Of a stretch of DNA of 64,000 nucleotides, positions 1 through 7,950 are shown in pieces. Origin of the DNA: Gilliamella sp. wkB108 (GTDB taxonomy: Bacteria > Pseudomonadota > Gammaproteobacteria > Enterobacterales > Orbaceae). The DNA is taken from the NCBI RefSeq assembly GCF_001690195.1, contig NZ_LZGM01000021.1, forward strand, positions 1 through 64,000, written 5' to 3'. The notes below the pieces were generated by a model. That model saw only the letters and a program-made list of their open reading frames with translations. It made no database searches and was not told the DNA's origin. The position numbers were made by a program, and so were the translations under genes. Every line of letters begins with the position of its first letter. Position 1 is the stretch's first letter.

Positions 1-87
1 ATAATATTACTTAGTTTTAGCTTTGATTATAAAAAATAATAATTACAAAAAGCATTAATAGTACAAGAGTAACGATTTTAGCGGGAT

Positions 88-113
88 AACCAATTCTAAT
101 GGATTAGTTGGTT
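88..113. terminator. Strong hairpin upstream of aegA
   Basis: AACCAA (88-93) pairs with TTGGTT (108-113), and inside it CTAAT pairs with ATTAG. A pyrimidine-rich stretch ending in TTTTT follows. It looks like a rho-independent terminator of a gene lying left of the window, or an attenuator in the aegA leader. The sequence does not decide between these. Confidence 0.5.
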
Positions 114-157
114 TTCCTGCTTTTTGTTGCGCTTGTTTTTTTATAATCGGAGTAAAA

Positions 158-2227
158 ATGACGCAATTTATTATCACTAATCCCCAAACTTGTATTGGTT
201 GCCATGCTTGTGAAGTTGCTTGTGTGTTAACCTATCATCAAGGAAAACACCCAGATATAAAAGAGCAATTTCAACCAAGAATAAAAGTCCATAAAATCTC
301 TCAAGGTAGAAAAAAAGTTTATACCGCATTAGCATGTCGACAATGTGAAAATGCACCTTGTGTCAAATCATGCCCTTCTGCTGCACTAAAACAAAGTAAT
401 GAAAAAGTTCATCTTAATAAATCACTTTGTATCGGTTGTAAAGCCTGTGTCATGGCCTGCCCTTTCGGCGCAATTCGAATGGTTGATGAATCAATTGAAG
501 GCGTGCTTGGTGTGGGTAATACTGAAGGTGTATTAAATAAAATTATAGCACATAAATGTGATCTCTGTAATGAGCGACGAGCTAGCCCTGCTTGCTTAGA
601 TGCCTGCCCGACAGGATCAATTAAATTGGTAAGCATTGATAAGATTAAAGAACAACGTCGACAAAAACAACTGCAAACCGCTTTTGGTACTACACCAGAT
701 CGGGCGATGATTAATAAACAGTATTCACCCTTTACTAGCGAAGAAACACCTTTTTCAAGATTAGTTAGCATTCCTCGTCAAGATGCAGATAAGAAACCCA
801 TTGAAGAACGTAAAAAAACCTATAACGAAATCTATTATGGTTTTACCCAAACCCAAGCGCAATTACAATCTTCTCGTTGTTTAAGTTGTGGTCCTAATTC
901 AATTTGTGAATGGACTTGCCCACTGCATAATCGTATTCCACACTGGATCAAATTGGTAAAAGAAGGTCGCATTATTGAAGCAGCTGAACTATCTAATAGT
1001 ACCAATAGCTTACCAGAAATTACAGGACGAGTTTGCCCACAAGATCGTTTATGCGAAGGTTCTTGTACGCTTAAAAACGAAAATGATGCCGTAACAATCG
1101 GAAATATTGAACGTTATGTCACAGAAACAGCCTTTGAGCTTGGTTGGAGACCTGAAGCATCATGCGCTGAACCTACAGGTAGGAAAGTTGCAATAATTGG
1201 TGCTGGCCCTGCTGGGCTTGCTTGTGCTGATGTTTTAGTCAGACGAGGAATTAAACCGGTAGTATTTGATCGTCATCCGGAAATTGGTGGAATGTTAACC
1301 TTTGGTATTCCTAATTTTAAACTTGAAAAAGAGATTATGATTCGCCGTCGTGAAATTTTTTCGGCTATGGGCATTGAATTTCATCTCAATACTGAAATTG
1401 GTAAAGATGTGTCTATGACTGAACTACTCAATAACTACGACGCTATTTTTACCGGTATTGGAACTTATGAATCATTGAAAGCTCGCCTTGAAAATGAAAA
1501 TGCACAAGGCGTTTATCAAGCTTTAGATTTCTTAACCGCCAATACTAAGCACGTTATGGGATTACCCGAACTTGCTTCACAACCTTATATCAATACTAAA
1601 GATAAACGTATCGTAGTATTAGGTGGTGGTGATACGGCAATGGACTGTTTACGCACAGCCATTCGTCAAGGTGCAAGTAGTGTAACATGTGCTTATCGAC
1701 GTGATGAAAGTAATATGCCGGGTTCTAAAAAAGAAGTTAAAAACGCACGTGAAGAAGGCGCTGAATTTATGTTTATGATGCAACCGATCAAAATCGAAGT
1801 AAATGAGGCAAATCAGGTAATAGGTATTCGAATGGTTAAAACTGAACTCGGCGATCCTGATGCCAAAGGGCGTCGAAGTCCACAACCAATTGCCGACTCA
1901 GAATTTGTACTTGAAGCTGATATAGTCATTGTCGCTTTCGGATTTATACCTCATGACATTTCATGGTTACAAGCAGAAGGCGTACAACTAAACCGACGAG
2001 GAACTATTGCCGCTATTCCTATTCACAGCCAAAAACTGGCTTGCCAAACTGATAATCCCAAAATTTTTGCTGGAGGTGATATTGTACGAGGCGCTGATCT
2101 TGTTGTAACCGCAATTTCAGACGGAAGAATGGCAGCAAGAAGTATCATGCAATATCTTAATATAACTAATAACCAAATGAATAATATCAATAAACAAGAG
2201 ATTACAAACATGGAGAAAGCATCATGA
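158..2227 (+). CDS. aegA: AegA-like Fe-S/FAD oxidoreductase (GltD-type)
   Basis: This is a 689-residue fusion of a polyferredoxin and a glutamate-synthase small-subunit-like flavoprotein, slightly longer than E. coli AegA (about 660). Visible Cys clusters are 12/15/18/22, 60/63/68/72, 91/94/97/101 and 134/137/146/150, enough for four [4Fe-4S] clusters. A GltD-type Cys-rich segment follows near 240-256, then an FAD motif GAGPAG near 348 and an NAD(P)H motif GGGDTA near 489. The ATG is preceded by a CGGAG ribosome site. The stop overlaps the next gene by 4 bases (ATGA), so the two are translationally coupled. Known of the family: cytoplasmic electron transfer between Fe-S partners and NAD(P)H; in E. 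coli, AegA together with FdhF has been linked to anaerobic formate-dependent urate breakdown. Inferred here: it is the electron acceptor or donor partner of the two downstream genes. Confidence 0.88.
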   Translation: MTQFIITNPQTCIGCHACEVACVLTYHQGKHPDIKEQFQPRIKVHKISQGRKKVYTALACRQCENAPCVKSCPSAALKQSNEKVHLNKSLCIGCKACVMACPFGAIRMVDESIEGVLGVGNTEGVLNKIIAHKCDLCNERRASPACLDACPTGSIKLVSIDKIKEQRRQKQLQTAFGTTPDRAMINKQYSPFTSEETPFSRLVSIPRQDADKKPIEERKKTYNEIYYGFTQTQAQLQSSRCLSCGPNSICEWTCPLHNRIPHWIKLVKEGRIIEAAELSNSTNSLPEITGRVCPQDRLCEGSCTLKNENDAVTIGNIERYVTETAFELGWRPEASCAEPTGRKVAIIGAGPAGLACADVLVRRGIKPVVFDRHPEIGGMLTFGIPNFKLEKEIMIRRREIFSAMGIEFHLNTEIGKDVSMTELLNNYDAIFTGIGTYESLKARLENENAQGVYQALDFLTANTKHVMGLPELASQPYINTKDKRIVVLGGGDTAMDCLRTAIRQGASSVTCAYRRDESNMPGSKKEVKNAREEGAEFMFMMQPIKIEVNEANQVIGIRMVKTELGDPDAKGRRSPQPIADSEFVLEADIVIVAFGFIPHDISWLQAEGVQLNRRGTIAAIPIHSQKLACQTDNPKIFAGGDIVRGADLVVTAISDGRMAARSIMQYLNITNNQMNNINKQEITNMEKAS

Positions 2228-2760
2228 CTAATCGATTTATTGTAGCTGATGCTAACAAGTGCATTGGATGTAAAACCTGTGAGTTAGCTTGTGTAGCCTC
2301 ACACGTTAAGGATAACAATATGACATTCTCAAATTTTCATCCACGTTTAAAAGTCATTAAAGGGATGAGCGTAACAATACCGGTTGTATGTCGTCAATGT
2401 GATAACGCACCTTGTGCAAATGCTTGTCCTACAAATGCCATTATTCGCAAAGCAAATAGTATTCAGGTCATTCAAGAACGTTGTATAGGTTGTAAAACAT
2501 GTGCAATTGCCTGTCCTTTTGGTGCTATGACGGTAGTAACGCAACAAACCGAATATAATCAACAAAACGATAACGACAGTTATCAAACTCAAGCAATTAA
2601 GTGTGATTTATGTATTGATAATCCAACAGGCCCTGCTTGTGTTAATGCCTGTCCCACTAATACATTATCAATAGTTGAACCACGTAATATTGAAAAACTA
2701 ATACAAGAAAAACAGAAACGAACAGCATTAGATGAAATGAATATTTTTATTCAACTATGA
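2224..2760 (+). CDS. hydN: HydN-like four-cluster ferredoxin
   Basis: A 178-residue polyferredoxin of the HydN/YsaA family (E. coli HydN is about 175 residues). Sixteen cysteines fall in four ferredoxin-like groups: CIGCKTCELAC near 13-23, CRQCDNAPCANAC, CIGCKTCAIAC, and CDLC followed by CVNAC near the C-terminus. It has no signal peptide or membrane segment, so it should be a soluble cytoplasmic electron carrier. It overlaps the aegA stop by 4 bases and is followed by fdhF after 88 bases. HydN proteins accompany formate dehydrogenase H and are thought to pass electrons from it. The position between an Fe-S flavoprotein and fdhF fits a shuttle between them. The paralogous N-terminal half of AegA is similar, so exact orthology with hydN rather than ysaA is not certain. 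Confidence 0.82.
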   Translation: MTNRFIVADANKCIGCKTCELACVASHVKDNNMTFSNFHPRLKVIKGMSVTIPVVCRQCDNAPCANACPTNAIIRKANSIQVIQERCIGCKTCAIACPFGAMTVVTQQTEYNQQNDNDSYQTQAIKCDLCIDNPTGPACVNACPTNTLSIVEPRNIEKLIQEKQKRTALDEMNIFIQL

Positions 2761-2848
2761 AAATGGTTGCTGGTTTTCAATGACTGACTTATAGTTAAGA
2801 AATAATAATAATAATTTATATCATCAATAAATTTGGAGGATATAGACA

Positions 2849-5011
2849 ATGGTTGAGCATAATATAAAAAAAGCATTAACGGTATGCCCGTATTGCGCAT
2901 CAGGATGTAAAATTAATTTAATAGTCGAAAATAATAAAATAATTGCGGCAGAAGGCGCAAATGGTGTAACCAATCAAGGTGAACTTTGTTTAAAAGGTTA
3001 TTATGGTTGGGATTTTTTAAATGATACTCAAATTTTAACCCCGCGACTTAAAACCCCAATGATCCGCCGACAAAAAGGTGGCGATTTTGAAGCAGTAAGT
3101 TGGGATGAAGCAATAAATTATGTTGCAGATCGCTTAGCTGATATTAAATCTAAATATGGTCCTGACTCTATCATGCTAACTGGTTCATCCCGTGGAACCG
3201 GAAATGAAACCAATTATGTAATGCAAAAATTTGCGCGCGCTGTAATTGGTACCAATAATATTGATAATTGTGCGCGTGTTTGTCATGGGCCTTCCGTTGC
3301 TGCTTTGCAAGTGACATTGGGTAATGGCGCAATGAGTAATTCAATTGTGGAAATTGAAGATACCAAATGCATATTAGTCTTTGGTTACAATGCTGCTGAT
3401 TCTCACCCAATTGTTGCACGTCGAATTATAAAAGCGAAACAGAAGGGTGCAAAAATTATTGTTTGCGATCCGCGCTATATTGAAACCGCACGCATTGCAG
3501 ATCTTTGGCTACCACTCAAAAATGGCAGTAACATGGCACTAGTGAATGCCTTTTTAAATGTACTTATTAATGAAAATCTCTATAAACCCGATTATGTCCA
3601 AAAGCATACTGAAGGATTTGATGAACTAAAAGCCCTCGTTGACAAATATACCCCTGAATCGGTGGAAGAGATCACCGGATTAAGTGCTAAACAGATCCGT
3701 GAAGCTGCTTATATGTATGGGAACTCACCTGCTGCAACAATTCTTTGGGGAATGGGCGTCACACAATGGGGACAATGTACTGACGTCATCAAAGGTTTAT
3801 CAAGTATGGCATTAATTACCGGTAATTTAGGTCGTCCAAATGTTGGGGTTGGGCCTGTACGTGGGCAAAACAATGTCCAAGGTGCTTGTGATATGGGGGC
3901 AACGCCTAAAGACTATCCGGGTTATCAGAAAGTTAATGATATTAATGTTCGAAATAAGTTTGCCAAAGCTTGGAATGTTGAATCATTACCTGAGAATCCT
4001 GGTTGCACTATTACTGAAGTGCCTCATCGTATTTTAGAAGGAAAAATAAAAGGTTATTATATTTTAGGTGAAGATCCGCTACAAACCGATCCAGATTTGT
4101 CCGAATTACGCAAAGCATTTAAACAAGTTGATTTTTTAGTTGTGCAAGATATTTTTATGACTAAAACAGCGGCCGAAGCAGATGTTATACTCCCTGCCAC
4201 ATCATGGGGAGAGCATGAAGGTGTTTATTCCAGTGCCGACCGTGGTTTTCAACATTTTGAAAAAGCGATTGAACCTACCGGTAATGTTAAAGTCGATTGG
4301 GAGATTATCAGTTTAATTGCCACCAAATTGGGCTACCCAATGCATTACAATAATACTAAAGAAATTTGGGATGAACTTCGCTTACTTTGCGATCAGTACA
4401 AAGGTGCAACTTACGAAAAACTGGCAGGATTAGGCTATGTTCAATGGCCATGTCCAACAGAAGATCATCCTGGTTCACCTTACCTTTATAAAGACAATAA
4501 ATTTGACCGCCCAAATGGTAAAGGTCTACTGACGACTGCTGAATGGATCCCACCAAAAGATAAAGTTAACGAAGATTATCCAATGATACTATGTACCGTA
4601 CGGGAAGTGGGTCACTATTCTTGCCGTTCAATGACAGGCAATTGCCGCTTATTACAAGCTCTGGCTGATGAACCGGGTTATGTGCAAATTCATCCTGATG
4701 ATGCACACAATTTGGACATAGCTGATCAGGAGTTAGTCTATGTTGAATCACGCCGAGGTAAAATTATTACTCGCGCGAATGTCAATCCAAGAGTTAACAA
4801 AGGGGCGGTTTATATGACTTATCAGTGGTGGGTTGGTGCATGTAATGAACTAACTTTAGATCATCTGGATCCTGTATCTAAAACGCCAGAATACAAATAT
4901 TCGGCAGTTAAAGTCAGTCATATTGAAAACCAAAGGTGGGCTGAACAAAAAGTACAACAACTTTATAGTGAACTTAAAAATCGCTTAAAAACAATTGCAA
5001 ATGTAGCTTAG
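2849..5011 (+). CDS. fdhF: Formate dehydrogenase H, cysteine form
   Basis: A 720-residue molybdopterin oxidoreductase that aligns along its full length with E. coli FdhF (715 residues). It oxidises formate to CO2 at a Mo-bis(MGD) centre. Cys13, 16, 20 and 47 form the N-terminal [4Fe-4S] ligand set. The active-site residue that is selenocysteine in E. coli (Sec140) is Cys145 here, encoded by TGT at 3281-3283 in NCARVCHGPS, with the catalytic His146 kept. Further conserved blocks are GMGVTQ, GQNNVQGACDMG and SCRSMTGNC. A clear GGAGG ribosome site precedes the ATG. There is no signal peptide, so the protein is cytoplasmic. No selenocysteine insertion element is needed. No hydrogenase genes are in the window, so whether it feeds hydrogen production or another acceptor is unknown. 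Confidence 0.93.
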   Translation: MVEHNIKKALTVCPYCASGCKINLIVENNKIIAAEGANGVTNQGELCLKGYYGWDFLNDTQILTPRLKTPMIRRQKGGDFEAVSWDEAINYVADRLADIKSKYGPDSIMLTGSSRGTGNETNYVMQKFARAVIGTNNIDNCARVCHGPSVAALQVTLGNGAMSNSIVEIEDTKCILVFGYNAADSHPIVARRIIKAKQKGAKIIVCDPRYIETARIADLWLPLKNGSNMALVNAFLNVLINENLYKPDYVQKHTEGFDELKALVDKYTPESVEEITGLSAKQIREAAYMYGNSPAATILWGMGVTQWGQCTDVIKGLSSMALITGNLGRPNVGVGPVRGQNNVQGACDMGATPKDYPGYQKVNDINVRNKFAKAWNVESLPENPGCTITEVPHRILEGKIKGYYILGEDPLQTDPDLSELRKAFKQVDFLVVQDIFMTKTAAEADVILPATSWGEHEGVYSSADRGFQHFEKAIEPTGNVKVDWEIISLIATKLGYPMHYNNTKEIWDELRLLCDQYKGATYEKLAGLGYVQWPCPTEDHPGSPYLYKDNKFDRPNGKGLLTTAEWIPPKDKVNEDYPMILCTVREVGHYSCRSMTGNCRLLQALADEPGYVQIHPDDAHNLDIADQELVYVESRRGKIITRANVNPRVNKGAVYMTYQWWVGACNELTLDHLDPVSKTPEYKYSAVKVSHIENQRWAEQKVQQLYSELKNRLKTIANVA

Positions 5012-5018
5012 TAGCCTA

Positions 5019-5058
5019 TTGATTGATTACCGGATTAATTGATACGGTAATCAATCAA
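5019..5058. terminator. Convergent terminator between fdhF and mltG
   Basis: A perfect 14-bp stem (TTGATTGATTACCG, 5019-5032, with its complement at 5045-5058) and a 12-base loop lie just after the fdhF stop and just before the mltG stop on the other strand. It probably serves both convergent transcripts. Confidence 0.75.
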
Positions 5059-5064
5059 AATTAA

Positions 5065-6087
5065 TTAATTTCCCCCTCGGGTTAACCTACGATATTCATT
5101 AACAGCTTGTTGATGATTACTATAAGTATTGGAAAAGGTATGTCCTCCATTACCATTGGCAACAAAATAGAGATAATTTGTTTTTGCTGGATGAGCTGCC
5201 GCTTCTAATGACGCTAGGCTAGGCATTGCAATTGGCGTTGGCGGTAATCCTTCAATGACATAGGTATTATAGGGATTATTAGTATCGGTTAAATCACTGC
5301 GCTTAATAGTGCCTGAATAATTATCACCTAATCCATAAATAATAGTCGGATCGGTTTGTAATTTCATCTTTAATCGTAAACGATTAACAAATACTGAAGC
5401 AACGTTAGCCCGCTCTGAACTGATGCCTGTCTCTTTTTCAATTATTGAAGCAATAATTAACAAATCATAAGGAGATTGATACGGCAGATTACTATCGCGA
5501 TTATCCCAAATTTTTTGTAAATTACTCTTCATGGTACGGTAAGCTCGTTTTAAAATATCGATATCGACCGTATCAGCAGTATAAAGATAGGTATTAGGTG
5601 ATAACCAACCTTCCATTGAACCTTCAATTCCAAGTAATTTAGCAATGTCATCTGGTGATTTATCTTTGAGAGTTTGCTCTATATATGGAGTATTTTTTAA
5701 GACAATTAACCAATCTTTAGCACGTTTACCTTCCACAAATTGGATTGAAAAACTACTCTCTTTGCCTGAAACCAGTAATTTCAAAAACTCATCAACTGTC
5801 ATGTGTGACTGTAATTGATAGGTACCCGCTTTAATAGTACCTAAAGTAGGATTTAACTTATACAAATAAGGTAATAAATAAGCCTTTTCCATTAAATGGG
5901 CTTGGTTAATTTGAACCACTAATTGATGCACTGATGTACCTTTTTTTAGAACGAACATCTGATTATCATTGGAAACATGTATAACTTGCTGAGAAAATTG
6001 GTGTAAAAAATAATAACCAATTCCAACCGAACCACCACCGATTACCATAAAGGTGAGTAATGTATAAAGAAAAATTTTTTTAATCAT
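5065..6087 (-). CDS. mltG: Endolytic murein transglycosylase MltG
   Basis: A 340-residue YceG/MltG protein, the same length as the E. coli enzyme. Residues about 5-28 form an N-terminal membrane anchor. A LysM-like region follows, and then the catalytic domain with the signature IIASIIEKETG, whose Glu at about 217 matches the catalytic Glu218 of E. coli. Late motifs include QTDPTIIYGLG, NPYNTY and GLPPTPI. The enzyme cleaves nascent glycan strands in the periplasm and helps set strand length. The gene begins 6 bases after the alr stop, so alr and mltG form one wall-synthesis operon here. In E. coli mltG instead lies between pabC and tmk. Confidence 0.93.
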   Translation of the reverse strand: MIKKIFLYTLLTFMVIGGGSVGIGYYFLHQFSQQVIHVSNDNQMFVLKKGTSVHQLVVQINQAHLMEKAYLLPYLYKLNPTLGTIKAGTYQLQSHMTVDEFLKLLVSGKESSFSIQFVEGKRAKDWLIVLKNTPYIEQTLKDKSPDDIAKLLGIEGSMEGWLSPNTYLYTADTVDIDILKRAYRTMKSNLQKIWDNRDSNLPYQSPYDLLIIASIIEKETGISSERANVASVFVNRLRLKMKLQTDPTIIYGLGDNYSGTIKRSDLTDTNNPYNTYVIEGLPPTPIAMPSLASLEAAAHPAKTNYLYFVANGNGGHTFSNTYSNHQQAVNEYRRLTRGGN

Positions 6088-6093
6088 AACTAG

Positions 6094-7179
6094 TTAATTT
6101 ATATAATGGATCTTTGCGCGAGTTGTTAAGCGCGTTAATAATTCATAAGCACTAATGCCTGTGAGTGTTGCTATTTCTTCAACAGGTAAACCTTTTCCCC
6201 AAAAAATGACTTCATCTCCGGGTTTATCCTGACTCTCATTACCTAAATCAATCACTATCATATCCATTGAAACACGCCCAACAATAGGAACGCGTCGTCC
6301 ATTTATTAAAACCGGTGTATTTTCAGGAATACTTCGAGGATATCCATCACCATACCCAAGCGCAACCACACCTAACTTTGTATCTTGGCTACTGGTCCAA
6401 ATTTGCCCATAACCAACTGTTTCGCCTTGTTTATGTGGACGAACAGTGATTAGCTCTGATTTAAATGTCATTGCAGGTTGTAATTCTGCAACTGGAGTTT
6501 GAAATGGAGATACACCATATAAGGCTATGCCAGGACGAACGGCATCACGATGAGACATCGGCCATGCTAAAACACCACCCGATGCAGCAATAGAACATTT
6601 ACCAATCAATGATTTATTTTGAATTGATGCAATAAAATCATCAAACAATTTTATTTGTTGTAATGTTTGTTGTGATGTTAATTCATCTGCTGAACTAAAA
6701 TGACTAATGATATTAATCGGTTTGCGAACCACAGGACAATTTGCTAAACGGTTAAATTCACTTAGCGCTTCATCCATATTAAAGCCTAAACGATGCATCC
6801 CTGTATCAAGTTTAAACCAAACAGTAATTAGACTTTCGCCGGCAAAATCTCTTAATAGATCGATTTGCCATGGACTGTGAACAATTGTCTGTAAATTAAA
6901 ATCAATTAAAAACCAAATGTTATCTCGCAGGAAAAAACCTTCTAATATCACAATTGGCTTATTGATCCCTATTCTACGTAAACTCATCGCCTCGGTAAGA
7001 CGTGCAACACCAAAACCATCAACTCGATCATGTATTAATTCAGCTATACCTTTAATACCATGAGAATAGGCATTTGCTTTGACAATGGCGATGAGTTCAC
7101 TATCGGGTACAATTTCCTTTAAATACTCAACATTATGTAGAATAGCTTTGCGATCAATTTCAACTACAGCAATAGACAT
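6094..7179 (-). CDS. alr: Alanine racemase
   Basis: A 361-residue fold-type III PLP enzyme that interconverts L- and D-alanine for peptidoglycan. The PLP lysine is K34 in IVKANAYSHG. The second catalytic residue is Tyr257 in ETVGYGQIW. The RPGIALYG, GYGDGYPR and GRVSMDM blocks are all present, and the length is normal for Alr/DadX. It is transcribed leftward and followed almost at once by mltG. No dadA lies nearby, so the biosynthetic alr is a better name than dadX. The long AT-rich region to its right holds the degenerate CRISPR-like array. Confidence 0.94.
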   Translation of the reverse strand: MSIAVVEIDRKAILHNVEYLKEIVPDSELIAIVKANAYSHGIKGIAELIHDRVDGFGVARLTEAMSLRRIGINKPIVILEGFFLRDNIWFLIDFNLQTIVHSPWQIDLLRDFAGESLITVWFKLDTGMHRLGFNMDEALSEFNRLANCPVVRKPINIISHFSSADELTSQQTLQQIKLFDDFIASIQNKSLIGKCSIAASGGVLAWPMSHRDAVRPGIALYGVSPFQTPVAELQPAMTFKSELITVRPHKQGETVGYGQIWTSSQDTKLGVVALGYGDGYPRSIPENTPVLINGRRVPIVGRVSMDMIVIDLGNESQDKPGDEVIFWGKGLPVEEIATLTGISAYELLTRLTTRAKIHYIN

Positions 7180-7348
7180 CTTGTTAAACCTAACTCTTTT
7201 TATATCAGGTACATATTGTAAGTTCTGTTAATTATAATCACAAATAAAAAATAACCAATTTTTTAATTTTTATCCCGATAACGACATGAAATCCAACTAT
7301 ACCAAGCAAAAACGATATCTGAATAATATTGAAATTTTTTTCTTAAAA

Positions 7349-7671
7349 GAATTATACCGCTTATATAGCGGTATAACCCTAAATTTTATATCTAGATTTA
7401 TCAATTTTGTTTCTTAACCACCTATACGGCAGTGAAGTTGCTAACGCAAATTGGTAATACTAGCTTTCTAAACCACTTATACAGCGGTGAAAAGTACATA
7501 AAGATATCTAAAAAAACAATAAAATTTCTAAACCACTTACACAGCGGTAAATATGTTAATTCAGCCATTTTAAATTTTAATATTTTCTAAACCGCTTCCA
7601 CAGCGGTGAATATCATTTATTAAATGTTCGAATTTTTAAGTGATTTCTAATTCACATATACAAAAGTGAAT
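7349..7671 (-). CRISPR. Degenerate type I-F-like CRISPR array, no cas genes
   Basis: Six 28-bp repeat copies start at 7349, 7410, 7465, 7525, 7584 and 7644, giving steps of 61, 55, 60, 59 and 60 bases. That is a 28-bp repeat plus about 32-bp unique spacer. Read on the minus strand, copies begin TTCACYGC and end GGTTTAGAAA or close to it, with a short internal palindrome. The copy at 7410 reads TTCACTGCCGTATAGG on the minus strand, close to the classic subtype I-F repeat. The first (7349) and last (7644) copies are the most diverged, and all copies differ from each other. The spacers are AT-rich and differ from one another. No cas gene is in the window. The rest of the 7180-7950 gap shows nothing else convincing apart from a terminator near ppsA. 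Confidence 0.68.
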
Positions 7672-7861
7672 TAGAAACATCAATAATATAAACCTTGTTT
7701 CAAAAAAAACAAACATAGATTTTAATTAAAAATCCTCTCGTTGATATACAACATGCTGTCAATTATGATCAATCACATCATCAAACTAGTGTAAGAACCG
7801 CTAAAATAAGGCAATGATAAAACTGAAAAATTTCTCATAATAAGCACAGCAACAGAATTCC

Positions 7862-7898
7862 AAAAATAACCAGTCTGTTTACTCAGACCGGTTATTTT
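7862..7898 (-). terminator. ppsA terminator
   Basis: An inverted repeat (AAATAACC and GTCTG arms with one mismatch) lies downstream of ppsA. On the minus strand the stem ends in a run of T. Confidence 0.7.
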
Positions 7899-7950
7899 AC
7901 TTATACAAATTTCATTACTAAAAATGTTTAACGCTGTTAGACAATAATTG

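Noticed and set aside
409-771. A 120-codon frame antisense to aegA
   Set aside because: It overlaps well-supported ferredoxin coding sequence on the other strand and has no family features.
3281-3283. A selenocysteine codon in fdhF
   Set aside because: The codon is TGT (Cys), and the frame has no internal TGA.
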